Source: Gemmatimonadaceae bacterium (GTDB taxonomy: Bacteria > Gemmatimonadota > Gemmatimonadetes > Gemmatimonadales > Gemmatimonadaceae). Taken from it: a stretch of 64,000 nt of DNA. This document shows positions 37,414 to 47,640 of the stretch, piece after piece. The position numbers and the translations under genes were made by a program. Location of the stretch: NCBI GenBank assembly GCA_040882285.1, contig JBBEBQ010000010.1:332147-396146 (forward strand). The letters run 5' to 3'. The notes under the pieces are model-generated. The model was not told the origin of the DNA, made no database searches, and worked only from the letters and a program-made list of their open reading frames with translations. The stretch's first letter is position 1, and each line of letters begins with the position of its first letter.

Positions 37414-38711
37414 CGTCACCTGTGACCATTCCCGTCGCGCACCCGGCGCCGCGGCGGCCGCACGTGGTGATCGTGGGCGGAGGATTCGCCGGATTGCACG
37501 CGGCCCGCGCGCTCCGCGACGCGCCGGTCCAGATCACGCTGGTGGACCGCACTAATCATCACCTCTTTCAACCCCTGCTGTATCAGGTCGCGACCGCGTC
37601 GCTCTCGCCGGGCGACATCACCGCGCCCATCCGTTGGGTGCTGCGAAAGCAGCGGAACGTGTTCGTGATGCTGGGGGAGGTCGTCGGGATCGACGTGGAT
37701 TCGCGGACGATCGCGCTCGACGCCGCGCGGCGGTCGATCACGTACGACTATCTCGTGCTCGCGCCGGGGGGTCGGCACTCGTACTTCGCGCACCCGGAGT
37801 GGGAATCACTGGCGCCCGGCCTCAAGTCGGTGGAGGACGCGGCCGAGCTGCGGCGCAGGTTCCTGCTGTCCTTCGAGCGTGCCGAGCTGTCCGACGATGA
37901 GGCGGAGCGCGCCGCCTACCAGACGATCGTGATCGTCGGCGCTGGGCCGACGGGCGTGGAGCTTGCGGGCGCCATTCCGGACATTGCGCACAAGGCCCTC
38001 CGCCGCGACTTCCGGCGGATAGACACTCGGCTAACGCGTGTCGTCCTGCTCGAGGCCGGCGACCGCGTGCTGCCGGCGTATCCCGAATCGCTGTCCGAGC
38101 GCGCGAGGCGGGACCTCGAACGGCTGGGAGTAGAGGTAAGGCTGAATGCCTTCGTGACCGAAGTCCATGACGATCGAGTGTGCGTCGGCGACGAGACGAT
38201 CCCCACACGCACTGTCTTCTGGGCGGCCGGGAACGAGATTTCTCCCCTCACGAAGCTGCTCGGCGCGCCGCTCGACAAGGCGGGCCGCGTGCTGGTCGAG
38301 CCGGACCTCACGGTGCCCGGGCACCCTGAGCTGTTCGTGATCGGCGACGCCGCGCACGTGGTGTGCGGCGGTCGCGTCGTGCCAGGCGTCGCGCCGGCGG
38401 CGATGCAGCAGGGCAGATCGGCGGGACGCAACATCGCGCGCACCTTCGCGGGGAAGCCTCGGGTTCCGTTCGACTACTTCAACAAGGGCGATGTCGCGAC
38501 GATCGGGCGGCACAAAGCCGTTGCCGATTTCGGCCGCTTTCGCTTCGGCGGCCGGTTGGCCTGGTGGCTATGGCTGACGGTTCACATCATGTACCTGATC
38601 GGATTCCGCAATCGAATCACGGTGCTGATCGAATGGGCATACGCGTATTTCACCTACCAGCGCGGTGTGCGATTGATCACGGGCTCGGGGCGCGCTCCGG
38701 GTCGCGGCTGA
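37410..38711 (+). CDS. ndh: Type II NADH dehydrogenase (NDH-2)
   Basis: 433 residues. Single-subunit flavoprotein moving electrons from NADH to quinone without proton pumping. FAD site VVIVGGGFAGLHAARAL (about 15), NHHLFQPLLYQVATASLSP, NAD site VIVGAGPTGVELAGAI (about 172), second FAD motif LFVIGDAAHV (about 310), and APAAMQQGRSAGRNIAR. The C-terminal WWLWLTVHIMYLIGFRNR is the membrane-anchoring part. It is the last gene of the long plus-strand run and overlaps the permease stop (GTGA). Confidence 0.92.
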   Translation: MTSPVTIPVAHPAPRRPHVVIVGGGFAGLHAARALRDAPVQITLVDRTNHHLFQPLLYQVATASLSPGDITAPIRWVLRKQRNVFVMLGEVVGIDVDSRTIALDAARRSITYDYLVLAPGGRHSYFAHPEWESLAPGLKSVEDAAELRRRFLLSFERAELSDDEAERAAYQTIVIVGAGPTGVELAGAIPDIAHKALRRDFRRIDTRLTRVVLLEAGDRVLPAYPESLSERARRDLERLGVEVRLNAFVTEVHDDRVCVGDETIPTRTVFWAAGNEISPLTKLLGAPLDKAGRVLVEPDLTVPGHPELFVIGDAAHVVCGGRVVPGVAPAAMQQGRSAGRNIARTFAGKPRVPFDYFNKGDVATIGRHKAVADFGRFRFGGRLAWWLWLTVHIMYLIGFRNRITVLIEWAYAYFTYQRGVRLITGSGRAPGRG

Positions 38712-38784
38712 ACCCGCTCCAGCGAGGCTAGGCGCGTGCCATTCGGCCACCGCGCTATCGAATTCATCGGCCGATCCCGTTGCT

Positions 38785-38820
38785 AAAAAGAGCCGGGGCG
38801 CGGTCTCACGCGACCGGCTC
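38785..38820 (-). terminator. Intrinsic terminator of the MFS gene
   Basis: On the minus strand, GAGCCGGTCGCG and CGCGCCCCGGCTC pair and are followed by TTTTT. The MFS stop codon (TCA at 38806-38808 on plus) lies in the loop, so terminator and coding end are merged. It also separates the convergent ndh gene. Confidence 0.8.
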
Positions 38821-40044
38821 GGCCGCGGGCGAGCCGGCGACTTGCTTCCCGCCGCCGGCGTCGATGCCCAAGCCGAGAAAGATCGTTCCACCGATCAATA
38901 TGGCGGAGGTGTAAAACGGCACGCCGTGGCCGAGCTGGTCGTAGGCAAAACCGGCCCACAACGGGACGATGACGCGCGCCAGGCCCCCGAACGTTTGCTG
39001 CACCCCCATGTACAACCCGCGCTCGTTGCTCGGAATCAACCTCGAGAGCAGCGACGTCACGCACGGGAACGTGAACGCCGTCCCGAGGGGCACGAGCGCG
39101 ATCGCGAGCGCGAGCAACAGGTAATGTCCCGCGAATGGAATCGAGCCGAGTCCGATCGCGAGCAACACCAGGCCGATACGCGACAGCCGCACCTCGCCGA
39201 ACCGATCCACGAGCGTTCCGAGTATTCCCGCGCGCGTGATCACGGAGATCACGCCGAGGTACGTGAACACCATCCAGATCTTGTCCGGGCCGACCGCCCA
39301 CTCGTGCAGCAGAAAGAGCGCGAGGATCGCGGTCATTCCGGAGAACGCGCCCATCGCGATTGCGTAAATCCAGATAAGCCGCGGAACGGGCTCGCCGGAA
39401 TGCGTGATGACCCGAATGATCGCATGCCGCGACGCGCCAGGCCGCTTCACAAACGCCTCGGTCATGTCGCGCGACTCTTTGAGAAAACGCGCGGCGAAAG
39501 CGATGTTCAGCACGCACAGCGTCGCGGCCACGAGTCCCGGGCCCGGTCGGCCGAGCAGCAGCGCGGCGGAGCCGAGCGGCGGGCCCAGCGCGACGCCGAG
39601 GTTCGTCGCCGCGGAAAGCCAGCCCAGCGCCTTCGCGCGATTTTGCGGCTCGGTCGAATCGGCGACGTACGCCTGAATTACGCCGACGGTCCCGCCGCCG
39701 GCGCCTTGCACGATGCGCGAGAGCAGCAATAGCCACAGCGACGTGGCGAACGCGAACACGACGTAGGCGATGGCGGCGGACGCGAGCCCCACGAGCAATG
39801 CCGGTTTCCGTCCGTGCTTGTCGGAGAAGCGACCCCACAGCGGAGCGCTGATCAGCTGCGCGGCCGTGAACGACGACACTAGTAGCGCGACTTCCATCCC
39901 GCCGCCGCCGAGCTCGTCGGCGTAGTACGGGAGCAATGGCAGGATCATCAGCAATCCCACCATGTCCACGAAGTTCGTGACGATCAGTATGAACAGCTTT
40001 CCGCGCGTAGCTCCGGTGAAACGGCCGCGAACTGTCTGGCTCAT
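38806..40044 (-). CDS. MFS transporter (TetA-like drug:H+ antiporter family)
   Basis: 412 residues, about 12 membrane segments. DHA1/TetA-like features: LLMILPLLPYYADELGG early, motif A as GRFSDKHGRKPALLVGL between segments 2 and 3, and SRIVQGAGGGTVGVIQAYVADSTEP (motif C area). Substrate cannot be read from sequence; efflux is likely by family. Single gene with its own terminator. Its upstream gap holds a long hairpin. Confidence 0.9.
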   Translation of the reverse strand: MSQTVRGRFTGATRGKLFILIVTNFVDMVGLLMILPLLPYYADELGGGGMEVALLVSSFTAAQLISAPLWGRFSDKHGRKPALLVGLASAAIAYVVFAFATSLWLLLLSRIVQGAGGGTVGVIQAYVADSTEPQNRAKALGWLSAATNLGVALGPPLGSAALLLGRPGPGLVAATLCVLNIAFAARFLKESRDMTEAFVKRPGASRHAIIRVITHSGEPVPRLIWIYAIAMGAFSGMTAILALFLLHEWAVGPDKIWMVFTYLGVISVITRAGILGTLVDRFGEVRLSRIGLVLLAIGLGSIPFAGHYLLLALAIALVPLGTAFTFPCVTSLLSRLIPSNERGLYMGVQQTFGGLARVIVPLWAGFAYDQLGHGVPFYTSAILIGGTIFLGLGIDAGGGKQVAGSPAAEPVA

Positions 40045-40070
40045 TGGTGCGGGTCGGCGCTCGTGCGTCT

Positions 40071-40160
40071 CAGGGACAATCGCTCCCTTCGGGCGCTACG
40101 CTAGCTCCGCGCTTCGCGCGTCGCTCGCTAAGACGCGCCCTGCGGGAGCGATTGTCCCTG
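40071..40160. repeat. Hairpin element A with conserved CTACGCT...CGCTAAGACG core
   Basis: Perfect 17-bp arms CAGGGACAATCGCTCCC (40071-40087) and its reverse complement (40144-40160); pairing extends imperfectly outward to about 40058-40174. The loop holds CTACGCT (40096-40102) and CGCTAAGACG (40126-40135). Elements at 44831 and 48492 share this core but not the arms. It lies between two minus-strand genes; no T-tract. Confidence 0.85.
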
Positions 40161-40245
40161 CGAGCACCGAGCGCCTCACTCAGCACGGGCCGCGATAGCC
40201 CGCGCGCCAGCGCGCGGGCACGGCGGAAAGCCTGGTCATGACTGA

Positions 40246-41109
40246 TCAGTCCTCCGCGCGCCCCAGCGCGGCGGGGGCGACGGCGCGGCCGACGAGGCCG
40301 GCGAGCGCGACGATCGTGAGGAGGTACGGGATCATTCCGATGAACTGCGACGGAATCCCGGCGACGCCCTGGAGCTGGATCTGCGTGGTCTCCGCGGCGG
40401 CGAAGAGCAGGCACGCGGCGCCCGCGCGCCACGGATCCCAGCGGCCGAAGATCACGGCGGCGATCGCGATGAAGCCGCGGCCCGCGGTCATGTTGTTGGT
40501 GAACTGGTGCTGATCGAGCGCGAGATACACGCCGCCGAGACCCGCGAGCACACCGGATATGGCCACCGCTACGTAGCGGATGAATCGGACGTTGATCCCG
40601 ACGCTCGCGGCCGCTTCCGGATGCTCGCCCGCAGCCTGCACCCGAAGGCCGAACGGCGTCCTATACAATAGAAAGGCGACCACCGGCACCGACGCGAGCC
40701 CCAGCCACACCAGCGGGTCGCCGAAGCCCGACAGCCCCGCCTGGAACCCTTCCACGCGCGGCGAGTTCGACGAGCTGTCGAACAGCAGCATCAGAATCAC
40801 CTGCGTCAGGCCGATCACGAGCAGGTTGACCGCGATTCCCGATACCACCTGATCGGCGCGGAAGCGAACGGTGGCGATCCCGTGGAGCAGTCCGAACAGC
40901 AATCCACCCGCCGCTCCCGCGAGCACGCCGATCACCGGACTGCCAGAGTAATAGCTGCCGAGCGTCGCGGTGAACGCGCCGCTCAGCATGAATCCCTCGA
41001 GAGTGAGACTCACGATCCCCGCGCGCTCGGCGACCAGTCCGCCGCTGGCAGCGAACAGGTACGGCACGGCGATCCGCAGCGTCTGCGTGATGAAATCGAA
41101 CGGGTTCAA
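40246..41109 (-). CDS. ABC importer permease 2 (BMP/nucleoside type, NupQ-like)
   Basis: 287 residues from TTG 41109, which overlaps the permease 1 stop (TTGA) and has GGAGC 7 bp upstream. About eight membrane segments. BPD_transp_2 family pattern: SGGLVAERAGIVSLTLEGFML, GLLFGLLHGIATVRFRADQVVSGIAVNL, SVGINVRFIRYVAVAISG and TAGRGFIAIAAVIFGRWDP. Pairs with permease 1 to form the membrane pore of the importer. Confidence 0.9.
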   Translation of the reverse strand: MNPFDFITQTLRIAVPYLFAASGGLVAERAGIVSLTLEGFMLSGAFTATLGSYYSGSPVIGVLAGAAGGLLFGLLHGIATVRFRADQVVSGIAVNLLVIGLTQVILMLLFDSSSNSPRVEGFQAGLSGFGDPLVWLGLASVPVVAFLLYRTPFGLRVQAAGEHPEAAASVGINVRFIRYVAVAISGVLAGLGGVYLALDQHQFTNNMTAGRGFIAIAAVIFGRWDPWRAGAACLLFAAAETTQIQLQGVAGIPSQFIGMIPYLLTIVALAGLVGRAVAPAALGRAED

Positions 41110-42176
41110 GTCGTTGCTCCCCGCGCGCTTCGCACTCCGCGCAACGCTCGCTGCACTTCGGGAACGGCTGCCGCCATGGCGAGGATCACGATTCCCTGGA
41201 GCACCTCGACCATCTGCTTGGGCACCAGCGCGTGAATCGCGAGCCCGCCCTGCGACAGCGTCGCGAAGAAGAACGCCGCCAGCACGACGCCGAAGGGATG
41301 GTTGCGGCCGACGATGGCGACGGCGATCGCGAGGAAGCCCGATCCGCCGGTGAAGCCGTCCTCGTAATAGTGCTTGTAGCCGAGTACGAAGTTGGTGCCG
41401 CCGAGCGCGGCGAGCATGCCGCCGAGCGCCATCGCCTTGATCCACACGCGGCCGACGCGGATGCCGCTGTACTCGGCGGCTTCCGCCTGGAGCCCGGTCG
41501 CGCGCAGCGCGTAGCCGCCCGGCGTGCGGAACAGGTACCACCAGCACCACACCGCGGCGGCCATCGCGAACAGGAACGTGACGTTGGCCGCGGACCCGTG
41601 GAAGCCGGGGATGAACTCGCTGAGCCTCGGCACCGCGCCGGCGTTGATCTCCGCCGTGTGCAGCGTCTCCTCGACGCGGAAGTGCTCGACGAGCAGCCAG
41701 TTGAGCAGCGCCAGAATGATGAAGTTCAGCATGATCGTCACGATCACTTCGTGCGCCCCGAACTTCGTCTTGAGGACTCCGGGAACTCCGCCGGCCAACA
41801 ATCCCGCGGCGGCGGCGGCGAGCAGACAGAGCGGAACCGCCAGCACTCCCGGCGTACCGGCCGGCAAGATGATCCCCATTAGCGCGGCACCGAACGCGCC
41901 GGCCGCGAGCTGTCCTTCCGCGCCGATGTTGAACAGCCCGGCGCGCAGCGCCAGCGCGATCGCGAGCCCCGCGAACGTCAGTGTCGTCGTCTTGTACAAC
42001 ACCTGCGCGAAGCCGTACGGGTTTCCCCACGCTCCCTCGATCATGCGGCCGTACACGTGCGCGGGCGACTCGTGAAAGAGCAGGATCAGGATGTCGCCGA
42101 GGATGAGGGCGACGAGTAGCGCGACGATCGGCGGAAGCAGCGCCTCCTCGGCGCGACGGAGCAAGGACTCGCTCAT
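41106..42176 (-). CDS. ABC importer permease 1 (BMP/nucleoside type, NupP-like)
   Basis: 356 residues, ATG 42176 overlapping the ATPase stop by 4 bp. About nine membrane segments. Family pattern: LTFAGLAIALALRAGLFNIG, EGQLAAGAFGAALMG, KTKFGAHEVIVTIMLNFI and the coupling region GSGFLAIAVAIVGRNHPFG. Genes 43726-44763, 42173-43729, this gene and permease 2 form one operon of the BMP-type nucleoside uptake family. Confidence 0.92.
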   Translation of the reverse strand: MSESLLRRAEEALLPPIVALLVALILGDILILLFHESPAHVYGRMIEGAWGNPYGFAQVLYKTTTLTFAGLAIALALRAGLFNIGAEGQLAAGAFGAALMGIILPAGTPGVLAVPLCLLAAAAAGLLAGGVPGVLKTKFGAHEVIVTIMLNFIILALLNWLLVEHFRVEETLHTAEINAGAVPRLSEFIPGFHGSAANVTFLFAMAAAVWCWWYLFRTPGGYALRATGLQAEAAEYSGIRVGRVWIKAMALGGMLAALGGTNFVLGYKHYYEDGFTGGSGFLAIAVAIVGRNHPFGVVLAAFFFATLSQGGLAIHALVPKQMVEVLQGIVILAMAAAVPEVQRALRGVRSARGATT

Positions 42177-43729
42177 GCCGCGTCGCGGCTTCCGCCGCCG
42201 GTCATGTAGGGGCCGAGCACTTCGGGCGTCGCCTCGTACGCCGGGAGCGTGACCGCGAACCTGCCGCGGTACATCACGGCGACCTTGTCGGACAACGCCA
42301 GGACTTCGTTCAGCTCCGCGGACACGAGCAGGATCGCCTTGCCGGCGTCGCGCGCTTCCCGGATCTGCCGATGGATGAACTCGATCGCCCCGACGTCCAC
42401 ACCACGCGTGGGCTGCGCCGCGAGCAGCACAGTGAACGATCGTCCCATCTCTCTTGCGATAACGACCTTTTGCTGGTTTCCGCCCGACAGCGTCCGCGCC
42501 GCCGGTGCCGGGTTTGGCGGTCGGACGTCGAACTTGCCGATCTGCTCCCGCGCATGCTCCTCGATCCGGGAGCTGTCGAGCGAGCCGTATCGTGAAAACT
42601 CCTCCTGCGCGCCGAGCACCAGGTTCTCCGCGATCGAGTACTCGAGGATGAGCCCGCGCCTGTGCCGGTCTTCAGGCACGTGCGCTATGCCGGCCTCGCG
42701 TCGCTCTTTCACCGTCGCATGGGTGATGTCGCGGCCGGAGACCGAGATGGACCCGCCGAGAATGTCGCGGAGGCCCGCGATCGCTTCGACGAGCTCGGTC
42801 TGCCCGTTCCCTTCGACGCCGGCGATGCCGAGGATCTCGCCCGGACGGATGGCGAACGTGATGCCGTCCACGACGCGCACGCGGCGCGAGTCATTCACGG
42901 CGAGATCAGTGACCTCGAGCACCGGGGCACCCGTAGGCGCGATCGCGTGCTCGGTCGTGGCGGCCGCTTCCCCGATCGCTTCGCGAATAGGCGCGGAGAG
43001 CACGACGTCGCGTCCGACCATCGCCTTGGCGATCTCGGCTGGCGTCGTCTCGGACGTCTTCATGCGCCCGACTGTCGCGCCGGCGCGCATGACCGTGACC
43101 GTCTCGGAGATGTCGATGACTTCATCCAGGCGGTGCGTGATCAGCACGATCGTGCCGCCTTCGTCGCGCAGCTTTCGGAGGACGGTCCACAGCTCTTGCA
43201 CGTCCGGCGGAGACAGGACAGCGGTCGGCTCGTCGAGAATGAGAATCTTCGCGCCGCGATACAGGGTCTTGAGGATCTCGACGCGCTGCGCTTCGCCCAC
43301 CGACAGCTCCGCGACCCGCCGGTCCGCGGGAACGATGAGTCCAGTCCTCTGGATCAGCGCGGTCACGTCGGCGAGTGCGCGCGCTCGATCGAACATCACG
43401 CCCCGTCTCGGCTCGGTCCCCAGCACGACGTTCTCGGCGACCGTCAGCGTGGGCACGAGCATGAAATGCTGGTGCACGACTCCGACGCCCGCGGCGATCG
43501 CGTCCGTGGTGGACCACGCCGTGACGTCGCGGCCGTTCACTTCCACCGTGCCGGCGTCGGGCTTGATCAGCCCGCCGAGGATCTTCATGAGGGTGGACTT
43601 GCCCGCGCCGTTCTCACCGACCAGCGCGTGGATCTCTCCCGGCGCGACGTCGAGCGAAGCGGCGCGGTTGGCGCGGACGGGACCGAACGACTTGTCGATC
43701 GCGGCCATCCTGATCGGATGCGCGCTCAT
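42173..43729 (-). CDS. ABC importer ATPase with two nucleotide-binding domains (NupO/MglA type)
   Basis: 518 residues. First domain: GENGAGKSTLMKIL (Walker A), LSVGEAQRVEILK (signature), ILILDEPTAVLSP (Walker B). The second domain has a degenerate Walker A GVEGNGQTELVEAI, an intact LSGGNQQKVVIARE signature and VLLAAQPTRGVDVGA in place of a normal Walker B. This asymmetry is normal for sugar and nucleoside importers. It overlaps the neighbours on both sides by 4 bp. Confidence 0.94.
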   Translation of the reverse strand: MSAHPIRMAAIDKSFGPVRANRAASLDVAPGEIHALVGENGAGKSTLMKILGGLIKPDAGTVEVNGRDVTAWSTTDAIAAGVGVVHQHFMLVPTLTVAENVVLGTEPRRGVMFDRARALADVTALIQRTGLIVPADRRVAELSVGEAQRVEILKTLYRGAKILILDEPTAVLSPPDVQELWTVLRKLRDEGGTIVLITHRLDEVIDISETVTVMRAGATVGRMKTSETTPAEIAKAMVGRDVVLSAPIREAIGEAAATTEHAIAPTGAPVLEVTDLAVNDSRRVRVVDGITFAIRPGEILGIAGVEGNGQTELVEAIAGLRDILGGSISVSGRDITHATVKERREAGIAHVPEDRHRRGLILEYSIAENLVLGAQEEFSRYGSLDSSRIEEHAREQIGKFDVRPPNPAPAARTLSGGNQQKVVIAREMGRSFTVLLAAQPTRGVDVGAIEFIHRQIREARDAGKAILLVSAELNEVLALSDKVAVMYRGRFAVTLPAYEATPEVLGPYMTGGGSRDAA

Positions 43730-44763
43730 CGCGTGGACGGCACCTTGATCCTGCCCGCGATGATGTCGGCCTTGAGCTGCTCCACGCGCCGGCGCGGCGC
43801 GTCGGGAATGAGCGCGCGGTTGTTCTCGTCATACACGTAGCCAACGCCGCCCTCGGCGAGGCCGAAGGAGTACACGCCGCCCTTGAAGGTTCCGTTCTCG
43901 ACGCGCGCGATGGCGTCGTACACCGCCGCGTTCACCCCTTTGATCATCGAGGTCAGCACTCTTCCCGGTGCTTCGGCCGATTGATCGGCATCTACGCCGA
44001 TCGCGAGCTTGCCCGTTGCGCGCGCGGCCTCGAACAATCCTCCGCCGGTCGCGCCCGACGCGTGGAAGATGACGTTGACGCCGGACTGGTACTGCGCGAG
44101 CGCGAGCTCCTTACCGCGGCCGGGATTCGCGAACGCGTCCGGGGTGACGCCGGCGTACTGCGCGATCACCGTGCAATCCGGACAGACGTGCTTCACGCCC
44201 GCGCGATAGCCGGCCTCGAACTTGTGGATGAGCGGAATGTCCATTCCGCCGATGAACCCGACCCGCTTGGAGTTGCCCACGAGTGCCGCGAGCGCGCCGA
44301 CGAGAAACGATCCTTCTTCCTCGCGGAACTTGAGCGCGGCGACGTTGGGCGGCGGCGGAATGACGTTCCCGGCTGCGTCGGTGGCGACCGCGAAGTCGAC
44401 TCCGGCGAATCGGCTGTCGGGGTATTCCCGCGACAACACGATGAGATCGTCGGTGAAGATGAACCCGATTCCCATGATCAGGTCCATCCTTTCGGCGGCG
44501 AGCAGGCGCAGCCCCGCCTCGCGGTCGGCGCCCTCGCCGGGCTCGATGAATCGCACGTCGGCGCCGAGCTGTTTAATGGCGCTGTCGGCGCCCTCGTACG
44601 CGCCGTCGTTGAACGACTTGTCGCCGCGTCCGCCGACGTCGAGTACGATCCCGACCCTGGTCGCGCCGGCGTCGGCGACCGCTTCGGTACCGCGCGGGCT
44701 GAGCACCAGGAACGCGGCGTGGACGGCGAGCAGGCCCGCGACGGTGATCAGAAGCTTGCGCAT
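43726..44763 (-). CDS. BMP/PnrA-family solute-binding protein
   Basis: 345 residues. N-terminal hydrophobic signal (LLITVAGLLAVHAAFLVL) without a lipobox Cys, so likely a signal anchor or cleaved periplasmic form. Bmp pattern: GGRGDKSFNDGAYEGA (about 45), ADREAGLRLLAAERMDLIMGIGF, EEEGSFLVGALAAL, GFIGGMDIPLIHKFEAGYRAG and ASGATGGGLFEAA. Known members bind purine nucleosides. First gene of the importer operon. Confidence 0.92.
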   Translation of the reverse strand: MRKLLITVAGLLAVHAAFLVLSPRGTEAVADAGATRVGIVLDVGGRGDKSFNDGAYEGADSAIKQLGADVRFIEPGEGADREAGLRLLAAERMDLIMGIGFIFTDDLIVLSREYPDSRFAGVDFAVATDAAGNVIPPPPNVAALKFREEEGSFLVGALAALVGNSKRVGFIGGMDIPLIHKFEAGYRAGVKHVCPDCTVIAQYAGVTPDAFANPGRGKELALAQYQSGVNVIFHASGATGGGLFEAARATGKLAIGVDADQSAEAPGRVLTSMIKGVNAAVYDAIARVENGTFKGGVYSFGLAEGGVGYVYDENNRALIPDAPRRRVEQLKADIIAGRIKVPSTR

Positions 44764-44830
44764 GGGTGGGTAAGTTTCGTGCGCGTAACGGCGGGGAGCA
44801 AGTGCGCGCGGGGCCCGTGGGCGCGGGTCT

Positions 44831-44945
44831 CCGGGCGCGGAGCGTACGTCCGACAGGGCTCTCCTCTGCGGCTACGCTCGCAAACAGCGCTCGCTAACAC
44901 GCCGCTGAGGAGAGCCCTGCCGTGCGTACGCTCCTCAGGCCCCGG
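44831..44945. repeat. Hairpin element B with conserved CTACGCT...CGCTAACACG core
   Basis: Arms 44831-44866 and 44907-44945. The inner 13 bp (CAGGGCTCTCCTC) are perfect, with imperfect pairing outward through AGCGTACG. The loop has CTACGCT (44872-44878) and CGCTAACACG (44892-44901). It lies between the divergent bmp and nadB genes. Confidence 0.85.
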
Positions 44946-45017
44946 GATACCACACGCGCGCGCCCCTGGTCGCCCTGATCCCCGCAGTTGACGACCACAC
45001 GCGCTGTAGATTCCAGC

Positions 45018-46531
45018 ATGCCCGTCGACCGGATCAGAACGCGCTTTCTCGTGGTCGGCAGCGGCGTGGCCGGGCTGCACGCCGCGTGGCGGGCCAGCGA
45101 AGTGGACGGCGGCGAAGTGATGGTTCTCACCAAGCGGTCCCTGTTCGACAGCGCGACCGCGTACGCCCAGGGCGGGATTGCCGCCGCGCTCGGCGCCGGG
45201 GACTCCACCAAGCTTCACCGCAAGGACACGCTCGCGGCCGGAGCGGCGCTGTGCGACGCGCGCGCGGTGGACGTGCTCGTGGCCGAGGGCCCCGAGCGCG
45301 TGCGTGAGCTGCAAGTCGCGGGCGCAGACTTCGACGTCGGCCCGACCGGAAAGCTCCGGCTCGGGAAGGAAGCCGCCCATTCGCGCCACCGGATCGTGCA
45401 CGCTCACGGCGACCAGACGGGCGCCGAAGTCGTACGAACGCTGATCGACCGCGTCCAGAACAGCCCGCAGATAGAAGTGCTCGAGAAGACGCGAGTGCTC
45501 GACCTGATCGTGCACGCGGGAGTGTGCGCGGGAGTTAGGGCGACCCTGGCGGGACGGCCCGTCGAGATCATCGCCGACGTAACGGTGCTGGCGACCGGCG
45601 GCTGCGGCCAGGTCTTCCGGTATACGACCAATCCGGTCGTCGCGACGGGCGACGGCTACGCGATCGCGCGGCGCGCGGGGGTGAAGCTGGCCGACATGGA
45701 GTTCGTGCAGTTCCACCCGACGGCGCTCGACACGCCGGAGAACCCACTCTCGCTGATCTCGGAAGCCGTGCGCGGCGAAGGCGCGACACTGGTCAACGAC
45801 AAGGGCCAGCGGTTCATGACGCGGCGGCATCGCCTGGCTGAGCTGGCGCCGCGCGACATAGTGGCGCGCGAGATCTTCCTGCAGCAATCGGAGGGGAGCA
45901 GGGTCTGGCTCGACGCGCGCCGCCTCGGAAAGTCGTTCGAGAATCGCTTCCCCGGCATCTTCGCTCTCTGTCACGCGCGGGGCATCGACCCGCGCGACGA
46001 GCTCATTCCGGTGACTCCGGCCGCGCATTACATGATGGGCGGGATCGTCACCGATCTCGCCGGCTGCTCCAGCCTGCCGCGGCTGTATGCGTGCGGCGAG
46101 GTGTCCAGCACGGGCGTGCACGGGGCCAACCGGCTGGCCTCCAACTCGCTGCTGGAGGGGTTGGTATTCGCCGAACGCGTCGCGCGCGATATGATAAAGA
46201 CGGAGCGATTGAGCCGGGTGCCGAGGAAGTCGGACTGGAAGGCTCCGCAGCTTCGCGATCGCGGCGCCGCGCAGGTGGCGGCCGACGACGTGCGGCGGGT
46301 GATGTGGGAGAAGGCGGGAATCTACCGGTCCGGCCGGGGATTGAAGAAATGTCTCGAGACGCTCGACGCGATCGAGTCACGGCTGCCTGCCGGAGCCACC
46401 GAGGAGGCCAACCTGATCGCGACGGGACGACTGATAGCGGGGGCGGCGATGCAGAGAAGAGAATCGCGCGGCGGCCATTTCCGCAGCGACTTCCCCCGGC
46501 CCAAGCAGAAGTGGCGGGGGAAGCACATCAT

Positions 46532-46538
<7 letters not shown>
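45018..46538 (+). CDS. nadB: L-aspartate oxidase
   Basis: 506 residues. FAD enzyme oxidising L-aspartate to iminoaspartate, first step of de novo NAD synthesis. FAD motif FLVVGSGVAGLHAAW, SATAYAQGGIAAAL, SRHRIVHAHGDQTG, VLATGGCGQVFRYTTNP, EFVQFHPTAL, PAAHYMMGGIVTDL and VHGANRLASNSLLEGLVF all fit the family. ATG 45018 is used; ATG 44988 would add ten residues. It overlaps nadA by 7 bp. Confidence 0.95.
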
Positions 46539-47545
<1,007 letters not shown>

Positions 47546-47640
47546 TCGGCGCACGACTCTTGCGCGGCTGATCCGGCATGAGCCCACCGCGCCGCAGCCA
47601 GCCGCAGCGTAGGAAGATCACGAGACCCGATGAGGGGGTG

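Noticed and set aside
44981-45017. Sigma-70 promoter before nadB (TTGACG and TAGATT)
   Set aside because: Spacing between the boxes is only 13 bp; not convincing.
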